In this document: positions 5,980 through 12,735 of the stretch, one piece after another
How positions within the stretch are numbered: position 1 is the first letter of the stretch
How the letters are laid out: every line of letters begins with the position of its first letter
Assembly: GCA_007129225.1 (NCBI GenBank)
Contig: SKVX01000555.1
Span: forward strand, 1-14,640
Length of the DNA stretch: 14,640 nt
Source of the DNA: Halomonas sp.
Lineage (GTDB): Bacteria > Pseudomonadota > Gammaproteobacteria > Pseudomonadales > Halomonadaceae
Reading direction: 5' to 3'
Program-made: the position numbers and the translations under genes
The notes under the pieces: generated by a model
Told to the model about the DNA's origin: nothing
The model's database searches: none
The model's input: the letters and a program-made list of their open reading frames with translations, nothing else

Positions 5980-7026
5980 TTACAGCGGCGTCTTGCTCGC
6001 CTCGCCGGGGATCTCACGAACCAGGCGCGGCATCAGGAAACCAGGCAGTGTCTCCCTCAGGCCCGCGACCAGTTCGCGGGCCTCTTCGTCTGTTACGTCG
6101 AAGTGGGCGGCGCCCGCTACCGGGTCGAGCACGTGGAGGTAGTAGGGCAGGACGCCGGCCTCGAAAAGCCGCTCGGAGAGCGTGGCCAGGGCATCGACGC
6201 TGTCGTTGATGCCGCGCAGCAGTACGCTCTGGTTGAGCAGCGTGACGCCAGCACCTTTCAGCCGCGCGCAGGCTGCCACCACCGCGTCATCGATCTCGTT
6301 GGCATGGTTGATATGCAGTACCACCACCTTCTGCAGGCGGGTCGCCGAGAGCCAGCCGAGCAGCGCGTCGTCCACCCGGTCGGGTATCACCACCGGCAAG
6401 CGGGTGTGAATGCGCAGCCGCTTGAGGTGGGGGATGGTATCGAGCCGCTCCACCAGCCAGGTCAGCTGGCGGTCGCTGGCGGCCAGCGGGTCGCCGCCGG
6501 AGAGGATCGCTTCACTGATCGAGGTATCGGCGCGTAGATACTCCAGGGAGGCTTCCCACTGGCTGCGGGAAGGCGCGTTCTGCTCGTAGGGAAAGTGGCG
6601 GCGGAAGCAGTAGCGGCAGTTCACAGCACAGACGGGGCTGGCGATCAGCAGCACCCGCCCGGCGTACTTGTGGATCAGCCCCCTTGCCGGGGTGTGGTCG
6701 GCTTCCTCCAGGGGGTCGGCGACGTAGCCCGGCACCACCTTGCCTTCGGCGGCCAGCGGCAGCACCTGACGCAGTAGAGGGTCATCCGGGTCGCCGTGGC
6801 GCATGCGTGCCAGAAAAGCCTCCGGGACGCGCACTTCGAAAAGCGTGTGACCGCGCTCGGCCCCCGGAAGCCAGCCGTCATCAAGGCCCAGGCGGCGACA
6901 CAGTTCACCTGGATCGCGAATGGCGTCCGAGAGCTGGGCTTGCCAGGCGGAGGGCAGAATCAAGGGCACCGTGTCAGGCTGCGATGTCGCCTGTCTCTGC
7001 AAAACGACGGGGCTTCGGGTTATCAT
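5980..7026 (-). CDS. epmB: EF-P beta-lysylation enzyme EpmB (lysine 2,3-aminomutase type)
   Basis: Radical-SAM, PLP-dependent enzyme that converts L-alpha-lysine to (R)-beta-lysine, the group later attached to elongation factor P. The iron-sulfur motif CAVNCRYC gives Cys133, Cys137 and Cys140 (numbered from the ATG at 7026). Family segments FRRHFPY, ILSGGDPL, HINHANEID, LLNQSVLLRGIND and PYYLHVLD follow in the same order as in E. coli EpmB (YjeK), and the C-terminus ends EASKTPL as in the family but without its short tail. ATG 7026 (MITRSPVV) gives 348 residues; an in-frame GTG at 7035 would add three. Neither has a convincing ribosome site. It is divergent from efp with a ~100-base gap, a classic arrangement that supports the assignment, and it is convergent with leuA. 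Confidence 0.95.
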   Translation of the reverse strand: MITRSPVVLQRQATSQPDTVPLILPSAWQAQLSDAIRDPGELCRRLGLDDGWLPGAERGHTLFEVRVPEAFLARMRHGDPDDPLLRQVLPLAAEGKVVPGYVADPLEEADHTPARGLIHKYAGRVLLIASPVCAVNCRYCFRRHFPYEQNAPSRSQWEASLEYLRADTSISEAILSGGDPLAASDRQLTWLVERLDTIPHLKRLRIHTRLPVVIPDRVDDALLGWLSATRLQKVVVLHINHANEIDDAVVAACARLKGAGVTLLNQSVLLRGINDSVDALATLSERLFEAGVLPYYLHVLDPVAGAAHFDVTDEEARELVAGLRETLPGFLMPRLVREIPGEASKTPL

Positions 7027-7126
7027 GCGGCACACCAGTCACATAGGCGAGGGCTTGGCGCCTCGTCGATTTCGTATCCGTGCGTCCAGGCGAAGCTGTG
7101 ACGCGCTCGATCATCCGAGGGGCAAT

Positions 7127-7693
7127 ATGGCGAACTATTCTACCAACGAATTCAAGGGCGGGCTGAAGGTGATGCTGGATGGCGATCCTTGCTCGATCGT
7201 CGAGAATGAATTGGTCAAGCCGGGCAAGGGCCAGGCCTTCAGCCGGGTCAAGCTGCGCAACCTGATCACCGGTCGTGTCTGGGAGCGGACCTTCAAGTCG
7301 GGGGAATCTCTCGAGGGCGCCGACGTGATGGATCTGGAAATGGAGTATCTCTACACCGACGGTGACATGTGGTATTTCATGAAGACCGATGGCTCTTTCG
7401 AGCAGTATGCGGTGGAGAAGAAGGCGCTGGGTGACACGGCCAAGTGGCTCAAGGAGCAGGTGGCCTACACCGTGACCCTGTGGAACGACAACGCCATCAG
7501 CGTGACGCCGCCCAACTTCATCGAGTTGGAAGTGGTCGAGACCGACCCGGGCCTCAAGGGCGATACCGCCCAGGGTGGCTCCAAGCCGGCCACGCTCTCC
7601 TCCGGCGCCGTGGTGCGGGTGCCGTTGTTCATCAATCAGGGTGAAGTACTGAAAGTCGATACACGTTCCGGTGAATATGTATCACGTGCTTGA
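7127..7693 (+). CDS. efp: Elongation factor P
   Basis: 188-residue translation factor that binds between the ribosomal P and E sites and relieves stalling at consecutive prolines. The KOW-like N-terminal domain carries the loop KPGKGQAF, with Lys34 at the tip, the residue beta-lysylated by EpmA/EpmB in E. coli. Two OB-fold domains follow, ending in the signature GEYVSRA. ATG 7127 is preceded by GAGGGG (7117-7122). An upstream extension of the open frame to 6920 overlaps epmB and lacks homology, so it is rejected. With epmB on one side and epmA on the other, the factor and two of its modifying enzymes are clustered. The hydroxylase EpmC is not in the window. Structured repeat B begins 17 bases after the stop codon. 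Confidence 0.97.
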   Translation: MANYSTNEFKGGLKVMLDGDPCSIVENELVKPGKGQAFSRVKLRNLITGRVWERTFKSGESLEGADVMDLEMEYLYTDGDMWYFMKTDGSFEQYAVEKKALGDTAKWLKEQVAYTVTLWNDNAISVTPPNFIELEVVETDPGLKGDTAQGGSKPATLSSGAVVRVPLFINQGEVLKVDTRSGEYVSRA

Positions 7694-7709
7694 TTGTATT
7701 GGGACATGA

Positions 7710-7817
7710 GCGGCGTAGGGGATAGGGCGCAGCGGACATCTTTTTCAGGGACGAAAAAGCTAGCGCCCAAGGATGGGTTCACAGCGTGTCCGCCTAGCCC
7801 TGTCGCCGACAAGCCGC
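7710..7817 (-). repeat. Dispersed structured repeat, copy B (three-way junction) between efp and epmA
   Basis: The outer arms pair in three blocks: GCGGC 7710-7714 with GCCGC 7813-7817, AGGGC 7724-7728 with GCCCT 7797-7801, and GCGGACA 7732-7738 with TGTCCGC 7787-7793. Inside lies hairpin CTTTTTC/GAAAAAG (7740-7746/7753-7759) with loop AGGGAC (GTCCCT on the minus strand). It is followed by the 26-base box at 7761-7786, which differs from copies A and C at two positions. The box contains a small CCC-ATCCTT-GGG hairpin on the minus strand. It occupies most of the 191-base gap between efp and epmA, so it would lie inside an efp-epmA transcript and could uncouple their expression by termination or processing. 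Repeat and fold are read from the sequence; the effect on transcription is inference. Confidence 0.8.
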
Positions 7818-7884
7818 GGTTCCATGCTGCCCAATGTAGGCCACGCTGATCCGGCGTGGCCTATATCGTTCCGGAGAAAGTGTC

Positions 7885-8859
7885 ATGGCAACCGACTGGC
7901 GCCCCACCGCAAGCATCGACATGCTGCGCGAGCGGGCACGATTGCTGGCCCAGGTGCGGGCGTTCTTCGCCGAGCGGAATGTGCTCGAAGTGGAAACCCC
8001 GGTGCTGGGCCACGGTGGCAGCACCGACGTGCACCTGGCGTCGCTGTCGCTTGCGGCGACGACCCCGGCGGGGCGCGAGCGACTGTGGCTGCAGACATCA
8101 CCGGAATTCCATATGAAGCGGTTGCTGGCCGCCGGCAGCGGGCCGATCTTCCAGCTGGCGCGCAGCTTTCGTGATGGCGAGGTGGGCAGCCGCCACAATA
8201 TCGAGTTCACCATGCTGGAGTGGTACCGCCCAGGCTTCTCCCTCGACCAACTGATCGAGGAGACGGCTGCGTTGATTCAGGCGGTGCTGGGGCGAGCCCC
8301 GGGGGCGCTGCGCCGTCGCCGTTACCGCGAGCTGTTCCGGGAGGCGCTGGGGTTCGACCCCTTTGGCATCGAACTCGACGCGTTGCGCCGGGCCGCCGGT
8401 GAGCGCGGCGGCCTCGACATGGAGGACGCGCCTCGTGACGAGTGCCTCGACCTGCTGATGGGCCTGGTCATCGAGCCGGGCCTGGGCCGTGAGGGGCTCG
8501 ACGTGGTGGTGGATTACCCGGCCAGCCAGGCGGCGCTGGCGCGGCGTCATCGTGACCCGGAGGATGGCCAGTGGGTGGCCTCGCGCTTCGAGGTCTATGC
8601 GCAGGGGCTGGAGCTGGCCAACGGCTATGATGAGTTAACCGATGCCGAAGAGCAGCGAAAACGCTTCGCCGAGGACAATGCCGCCAGGCGCCGACTGGGC
8701 TTGCCCGAAGTGGGCGTCGACGAGCGACTGCTGACCGCCCTTGAGCATGGCATGCCGGCTGGCAGCGGCGTGGCGCTCGGGGTCGACCGGCTGATCCAGC
8801 TCGCCCTGGACAGGGCGAGCGTGGCGGAGGTCATGGCCTTCGCTACGCCGAGCTGCTGA
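7885..8859 (+). CDS. epmA: EF-P--(R)-beta-lysine ligase EpmA
   Basis: Paralogue of the class II lysyl-tRNA synthetase catalytic core (PoxA/GenX/YjeA) that adenylates (R)-beta-lysine and transfers it to Lys34 of EF-P instead of to a tRNA. The 324 residues match E. coli EpmA (325). No N-terminal anticodon-binding OB domain is present; the protein begins directly with the catalytic fold. Seen: motif 1 around NVLEVETPVL (32-41), TSPEFHMKRLL (71-81), motif 2 from FRDGEVGSRHN through EFTMLEWY (95-114) and motif 3 GSGVALGVDRLIQLAL (293-308). A GGAG site lies about nine bases before ATG 7885. It follows efp on the same strand after repeat B and is convergent with psd, with repeat C between. Assignment is firm from the domain set and the efp context. 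Confidence 0.95.
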   Translation: MATDWRPTASIDMLRERARLLAQVRAFFAERNVLEVETPVLGHGGSTDVHLASLSLAATTPAGRERLWLQTSPEFHMKRLLAAGSGPIFQLARSFRDGEVGSRHNIEFTMLEWYRPGFSLDQLIEETAALIQAVLGRAPGALRRRRYRELFREALGFDPFGIELDALRRAAGERGGLDMEDAPRDECLDLLMGLVIEPGLGREGLDVVVDYPASQAALARRHRDPEDGQWVASRFEVYAQGLELANGYDELTDAEEQRKRFAEDNAARRRLGLPEVGVDERLLTALEHGMPAGSGVALGVDRLIQLALDRASVAEVMAFATPSC

Positions 8860-8894
8860 AGAACTATCAAAGAAGCTTGCCCGCTCGGGCTGAT

Positions 8895-8989
8895 CCGACG
8901 ACAGGCCGACGAGGAGGCGCTGTGAACCCCTCCCTGGGCGCTACCGATGCCATCCATGGCATCGGACCTCCTCTTTGGCCTGTCCTCGG
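8895..8989 (+). repeat. Dispersed structured repeat, copy C (three-way junction) between epmA and psd
   Basis: Outer arms 8895-8917 and 8967-8989 are inverted repeats identical at 20 of 23 positions. Between them are the reverse complement of the 26-base box (8918-8943), which contains CCC-CTCCCT-GGG, and a second hairpin CCGATGCC/GGCATCGG (8944-8951/8958-8965) with loop ATCCAT. The box differs from copy A at one position. The element fills the gap between the 3' ends of two convergent genes and ends 10 bases before the psd stop codon, so it may act as a bidirectional 3' end, though there is no T-tract. Both loops are on the plus strand. Confidence 0.82.
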
Positions 8990-8998
8990 TGCCCCTCG

Positions 8999-9841
8999 CT
9001 ATGAGTTTTTAAACACTCCCAGCGACTGGCCCATGGCCACGGTGGTCTTGGGCGCCAGGCCGGCGTCGAAATCGACCTGGCCGGCGAAGGCCATCACCAC
9101 CGTGGAACCGAGCTTGAACCGACCCATCTCCTCGCCACGCTCCAGGCGTACCGGGGTGTCGAAGCGGACGCGCTGCACCTGCCCCGAGAGGGGGGTGATC
9201 TGGCCGGCCCATACCGTCTCGATGGCGGCGACGATCATCGCTCCCACCAGCACCACCACCATGGGGCCCTGCTCGGTATCGAAGTGGCACACCAGGCGCT
9301 CGTTGCGGGCGAATAGGTTGGGCACATGGTCGGTGGTGGCCGAGTTGACCGAGAAGAGCCGTCCCGGCACGTAGACCATCTCGGTTAGGGTGCCGGCCAG
9401 CGGCATGTGCACGCGATGATAGTCCTTGGGGGAGAGGTAGACGTTGGCGTAGCTGCCGCCGGTGAAGCGCCGAGCGGCTTCCTCATCGCCGCCGAGCAGG
9501 TCGACCACCGAGAAGCGGTGCCCCTTGGCCTGCAGCAGGCGGTCCGCCTCGATGGGGCCGAACTGGGACAGATTGCCGTCAGCGGGGCAGAGCAGCCCGT
9601 CGCCCAGGGGGCGGGCTTCCGGCTTCAGTTCCCGGGTGAAGAAGTCGTTGAAGGTGGCGTAGGCCGTGGGGTCGGGGTCGGCGGCCTCACCCATGTCGAC
9701 CTTGAAGACCTTGATAAAGGCGCGAATCAGCGCATTCTTCAGCCAGGTGACACGGCATTCGGCAAGACAACCCACCAGCCGAGAGAGCAGGTGGTGGGGG
9801 ATCGGGTACTGGATCAGTGCAAAAAACTTGGCGAGAGACAA
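8999..9841 (-). CDS. psd: Phosphatidylserine decarboxylase proenzyme
   Basis: Inner-membrane-associated, pyruvoyl-dependent enzyme that decarboxylates phosphatidylserine to phosphatidylethanolamine, the main bacterial membrane lipid. The 280-residue proenzyme carries the self-cleavage motif LGST at 244-247. Cleavage before Ser246 gives a beta chain of 245 residues and an alpha chain of 35 whose N-terminal Ser becomes the pyruvoyl group. Asp88 (in PADG), His145 (in YHRVHMP) and Ser246 match the catalytic triad Asp90, His147 and Ser254 of E. coli Psd. The N-terminus begins MSLAKFFALIQYPIPHH, as in the family. It is on the same strand as rsgA and rhdA, but a 239-base gap with structured element D separates it from rhdA, so independent expression is likely. 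In E. coli psd also neighbours rsgA. Confidence 0.96.
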   Translation of the reverse strand: MSLAKFFALIQYPIPHHLLSRLVGCLAECRVTWLKNALIRAFIKVFKVDMGEAADPDPTAYATFNDFFTRELKPEARPLGDGLLCPADGNLSQFGPIEADRLLQAKGHRFSVVDLLGGDEEAARRFTGGSYANVYLSPKDYHRVHMPLAGTLTEMVYVPGRLFSVNSATTDHVPNLFARNERLVCHFDTEQGPMVVVLVGAMIVAAIETVWAGQITPLSGQVQRVRFDTPVRLERGEEMGRFKLGSTVVMAFAGQVDFDAGLAPKTTVAMGQSLGVFKNS

Positions 9842-9922
9842 GGTAAAGATTCCGTTGTTGCCTTGGTTGGCGCCACTCGGGCAAGGCGACTTGTGACAAT
9901 CGAGTCCGAAACCCTGGCATTC

Positions 9923-10010
9923 GCGAGCCGAGTGACGCGCCGGGCAGGAACAAGGTCCCTCTTGCCTGCCCTAAATCGACTTCCCTGTCGATTTGCGCGA
10001 CTCGGCTCGC
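9923..10010 (+). repeat. Perfectly paired three-way-junction element D between rhdA and psd
   Basis: Outer stem: GCGAGCCGAGT 9923-9933 with ACTCGGCTCGC 10000-10010, continued by CGCGC 9936-9940 with GCGCG 9995-9999 (16 bp, one 2-base bulge). Hairpin 1: GGGCAGG 9942-9948 plus CAAG 9951-9954, paired with CTTG 9961-9964 plus CCTGCCC 9965-9971, loop GTCCCT. Hairpin 2: AAATCGAC 9973-9980 with GTCGATTT 9987-9994, loop TTCCCT. Nearly every base of the 88 is paired or in a hexaloop. It lacks the 26-base box of copies A-C but has the same fold and loop pattern, so I treat it as a relative. It lies in the rhdA-psd gap and would be transcribed if the two genes share an mRNA. Confidence 0.75.
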
Positions 10011-10080
10011 TCGTGCCAGCGGCCTCGATAAGGTCGCTTCGCTGCCTGCCCGAGTAGCGTGCGTTGGTTATGTATCCGGT

Positions 10081-10911
10081 CTACTTCTCTATCGGCGTAT
10101 CGTCGCGGTTGCCCCACTCCTTCCAGGAACCGGCGTAGCCGCGGATCTTCTCGAAGCCCAGTGCCTTGCCCACCAGCCAGGTGAAGCCGCTGCGGTGGTG
10201 GCTCTGGCAGTGAGTGACCACTTCCATGTCCGGGGTCAGGCCCAGCGCTTCCAGTTCGGTAATCAGCTCGGCGTAGTCGCGAATGCGCAGCGCACGCTCC
10301 TTGTCCATGGCCTCGGTCCACTCCATGTTCACCGCGCCGGGAATATGGCCAAGCTGGCGGTTTTCGCCCTTCTCGCCACGGTACTCCGCCGGCGAGCGGG
10401 CATCCCAGATGGCGAAGCCCTTCTCACCGAGACGCTCCTGCAGTTCGATGCGGTCGATGGCCACCTCGGGATACAGGACCTCGGCTTCGTACTCGCTGGG
10501 AGAGGGCGTTCGGGTCTCGATGGAGACGGGTTGCCCGGCCTGGCGCCAGGCGTGGATGCCGCCGTTGAGGTAGGAGTAGCGGCCATGTCCGATCAGTTCC
10601 AGGGTCCATAGCAGGCGACCGGCCCAGCCACCGCCCTCGTCGTCATAGGCCACCACATGGGTGTCGCGTGTCAGGCCAAGCTCCGAGAAGAGGCGCGATA
10701 GCGATTCGATGCTGGGCACCTCGCAGGGGACGTCGCCTTCGCCACGCATGAGCCTGCGAAAATCGAGAAACACGGCACCGGGTACATGCCCTTGCTCATG
10801 GCTTTCGGCCTTGAGCGGTACGTCGATGATCAGCAGTTGAGGATCGTCCAGGTGCTCGGCAAGCTGTTCGGGTTCGACGATCAGCGGCAGTATGTTCTCT
10901 TCAGAGCTCAT
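10081..10911 (-). CDS. rhdA: Thiosulfate sulfurtransferase (RhdA-type tandem rhodanese)
   Basis: 276-residue protein of two rhodanese domains that transfers a sulfane sulfur from thiosulfate (or a similar donor) to an acceptor such as cyanide. The N-terminal domain (~1-130) is the catalytically silent one, with Asp90 where a Cys would be. The C-terminal domain (~150-270) carries the active loop CQSHHRS with Cys235. That loop resembles Azotobacter vinelandii RhdA (CQTHHRS) rather than mercaptopyruvate sulfurtransferases (CGSGVT), so I prefer the RhdA name. The open frame reaches 10989, but ATG 10911 has a strong GGAGGAGAG site and homology starts there. It lies 74 bases after rsgA on the same strand, probably in one operon. 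P. aeruginosa rhdA also sits next to psd. Substrate in vivo is not known from the sequence. Confidence 0.93.
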   Translation of the reverse strand: MSSEENILPLIVEPEQLAEHLDDPQLLIIDVPLKAESHEQGHVPGAVFLDFRRLMRGEGDVPCEVPSIESLSRLFSELGLTRDTHVVAYDDEGGGWAGRLLWTLELIGHGRYSYLNGGIHAWRQAGQPVSIETRTPSPSEYEAEVLYPEVAIDRIELQERLGEKGFAIWDARSPAEYRGEKGENRQLGHIPGAVNMEWTEAMDKERALRIRDYAELITELEALGLTPDMEVVTHCQSHHRSGFTWLVGKALGFEKIRGYAGSWKEWGNRDDTPIEK

Positions 10912-10985
10912 GGTGCTCTCCTCCAGGTCAGCCAATGTTTCAGCCGGCGTCGTGTCATCACCCTGACGTTGGCCATGATGAAAAC

Positions 10986-12020
10986 TCAAGTCTCGTTGAG
11001 GCTCTCGACGATGCGACGATAACTGGCAAAGCGTTCCGGGTGCACGTCCCCGCGCTTCACGGCTTCAAGCAGGGCGCACCCCGGTTCCTGGCGGTGGCGG
11101 CAGTCGCGAAAGCGACAGCGCCCCAGCAGGTCGCGAAACTCGATGAAGCCTTCGGCGACCTGCTGCTCGTCCAGGTGGACCAGTCCGAACTCACGAATGC
11201 CGGGGGAATCGATAAGTTCGGCTTTCTCGGCGGTGGGCAGGTCATAGAGGCGTGCCGTGGTGGTGGTGTGGGTACCCTTGCGTGAATCCTTCGACAGCGC
11301 CCCGATGCGAAGTTCCTCGTTCGGCAGCAGGCGGTCGATGAGCGATGACTTGCCCACGCCGCTCTGCCCGACGAAGACCGAGGTGCGTTCGGCGAGGCAG
11401 GCGTGCAGTGCATCCAGGCCGTCTTCTCGGGCCGTGGTAGAGGTCACCACGGCATAGCCCAGGGCCTCGTAGCGGCGGAGCAGCTCCGTCAGCGCACCGC
11501 CACCTTCCGGTAGAAGATCGATCTTGTTTAGCACCAGTACCGGCGCGATGCCGGTTGCCTCGGCGGCCACCAGGTAACGGTCGATCAGGTTGGGATGGGG
11601 CGCGGGCTCCACGGCGAAGACGATCAGGATCTGGTCGATATTGGCGGCCACGGGCTTGAGCTGGCCCCGGGCATCGGGGCGCTCCAATACGTTCTGTCGC
11701 TCGGAACGGGCCACCACGACGCCGTCCACGACATTGCCGCTGCTATCCTGGGCGGCGCGCCAGACGACCCTGTCGCCGGTGACCAGGCCCTCGAGGTTGG
11801 CACGCAGGTGGCAGCGTACCGGGTCGCCACCGTCATCGCCGCGAACGTCCAGGGTGCGCCCGAAATGGGCGATCACGCGACCGGGCTGCTCGGGGCCGTA
11901 TTCGCCGGCGGCGAGCTTCCGGGTATCCTGGACATCGCGCTGCTCGGAGCGGCGAGCGCGTTCGGCCTGGACCTTTTCGATACGCCAGCGCTGCTGGCGG
12001 CTCAACTTGCGTTTGCTCAT
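10986..12020 (-). CDS. rsgA: Ribosome small subunit-dependent GTPase RsgA (YjeQ)
   Basis: Circularly permuted GTPase that checks late 30S subunit assembly. The 344 residues comprise a basic N-terminal tail (MSKRKLSRQQ), an OB fold at ~45-110, then G motifs in permuted order: G4 NKID at 165-168, G1 GQSGVGKSS at 218-226 and G3 DSPG at 271-274. A C-terminal zinc finger has Cys302, Cys307, His309 and Cys315 (CRFRDC-RH-EPGC). The open frame extends upstream to 12215, but that part overlaps orn and has no family similarity; ATG 12020 begins the conserved protein. It is divergent from orn across an 85-base gap containing a palindrome with -10-like boxes on both strands. Same neighbourhood as in E. 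coli (psd-rsgA-orn). The assignment is firm. Confidence 0.96.
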   Translation of the reverse strand: MSKRKLSRQQRWRIEKVQAERARRSEQRDVQDTRKLAAGEYGPEQPGRVIAHFGRTLDVRGDDGGDPVRCHLRANLEGLVTGDRVVWRAAQDSSGNVVDGVVVARSERQNVLERPDARGQLKPVAANIDQILIVFAVEPAPHPNLIDRYLVAAEATGIAPVLVLNKIDLLPEGGGALTELLRRYEALGYAVVTSTTAREDGLDALHACLAERTSVFVGQSGVGKSSLIDRLLPNEELRIGALSKDSRKGTHTTTTARLYDLPTAEKAELIDSPGIREFGLVHLDEQQVAEGFIEFRDLLGRCRFRDCRHRQEPGCALLEAVKRGDVHPERFASYRRIVESLNET

Positions 12021-12035
12021 GGGCACCCGAAGATC

Positions 12036-12057
12036 GTTACAATGATGGCATTGTAAC
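12036..12057. promoter_or_regulatory. Palindrome with back-to-back -10 boxes between rsgA and orn
   Basis: Perfect 9-bp arms GTTACAATG (12036-12044) and CATTGTAAC (12049-12057) flank ATGG. Each arm holds TACAAT, a five-of-six -10 match, one on each strand (12038-12043 plus; 12055-12050 minus). Transcription would start near 12050 towards orn and near 12043 towards rsgA, leaving leaders of about 56 and 23 bases. -35 boxes are poor (for example TTGCTC at 12013-12018). It may be a pair of overlapping divergent promoters, an operator, or both. Confidence 0.55.
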
Positions 12058-12105
12058 CAGCGTGGCCCGGCCTGTCCTGCTGTGCCCGCTTTTCTGGAGC
12101 TGCCC

Positions 12106-12690
12106 ATGAACGATTCCACTGAACCGCGCCAGGATCTGCTGGTGTGGATCGATCTCGAAATGACCGGGCTTGATCCGGAGCGCGAGCGCATCATCGAAGT
12201 GGCCACCCTGATCACCGACGGTGAGCTGAACCTGATCGCCGAAGGGCCTGTGCTGGCCGTTCACCAGTCCGATAGCTTGCTGGCGGCGATGGATGACTGG
12301 AACCAGGCCACCCACGGCGAGTCGGGGCTGGTGGAGCGCGTGAAGGGGAGCACTGTCGATACCGCAGAGGCTCAGCGGCAGACCCTGGGTTTTCTCAAGG
12401 CTTACGTGGCCCCGGGGTCGTCGCCGATGTGCGGCAACAGCGTACACCAGGACCGGCGCTTCCTGGAGCGGGAGATGCCGGAACTGCTGGATTTCTTCCA
12501 CTACCGCAACCTGGATGTCTCGACACTCAAGGAGCTGGCCAAGCGCTGGAACCCCGGCGCCCTGGCCGGCTTTCACAAGCGCAATACCCATCAGGCGCTG
12601 GATGACATTCGTGAATCGGTGGCCGAGCTGGCCCACTATCGCAATACGTTTCTGCGGCTGGCCGGCAGCGAGCGCGACGAGGAGGAGTGA
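12106..12690 (+). CDS. orn: Oligoribonuclease
   Basis: 3'-to-5' exoribonuclease of the DEDDh class that degrades RNA dinucleotides, and pGpG in bacteria using cyclic di-GMP, finishing RNA turnover in the cytosol. In 194 residues the catalytic set Asp16, Glu18, Asp116, His162 and Asp167 corresponds to Asp12, Glu14, Asp112, His158 and Asp163 of E. coli Orn with a constant offset of four. WIDLEMTGLD (14-23) and CGNSVHQDRRFL (109-120) are signature segments. ATG 12106 has GGAG six bases upstream. An in-frame GTG at 12082 would add eight residues but has no ribosome site. Divergent from rsgA and convergent with queG. Orn is essential in several gammaproteobacteria. Confidence 0.97.
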   Translation: MNDSTEPRQDLLVWIDLEMTGLDPERERIIEVATLITDGELNLIAEGPVLAVHQSDSLLAAMDDWNQATHGESGLVERVKGSTVDTAEAQRQTLGFLKAYVAPGSSPMCGNSVHQDRRFLEREMPELLDFFHYRNLDVSTLKELAKRWNPGALAGFHKRNTHQALDDIRESVAELAHYRNTFLRLAGSERDEEE

Positions 12691-12714
12691 CCGGGCTTCG
12701 CCAGAAGCTGTAAG

Positions 12715-12735
12715 CCGTGGCTCCAGCCGCCACGG
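12715..12735. terminator. Hairpin between convergent orn and queG
   Basis: CCGTGGC (12715-12721) pairs perfectly with GCCACGG (12729-12735) across a 7-base loop. It lies directly before the queG stop codon and 24 bases after the orn stop. No T-tract is present on either strand, so it is a possible shared 3' end rather than a proven terminator. Confidence 0.4.

Noticed and set aside
4731..6017. 428-residue open frame on the minus strand opposite leuA
   Set aside because: Shadow of the high-GC leuA coding sequence; low-complexity His/Val/Gly/Leu-rich translation with no recognisable domain, while leuA on the other strand has full family conservation.
6920..7126. Upstream extension of the efp frame
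   Set aside because: It overlaps the start of epmB, has no EF-P homology, and ATG 7127 has a good ribosome site.
8895..8989. Copy C considered as an insertion-sequence end or integron attC site
   Set aside because: No transposase or integrase frame, no target duplication seen, and similar structures recur as complete small elements at other gaps without cargo.
10912..10989. Upstream extension of the rhdA frame overlapping the rsgA stop
   Set aside because: ATG 10911 has a strong Shine-Dalgarno sequence and the family homology begins there.
12021..12215. Upstream extension of the rsgA frame
   Set aside because: It overlaps orn on the opposite strand and includes the divergent promoter palindrome; conserved RsgA sequence begins at 12020.
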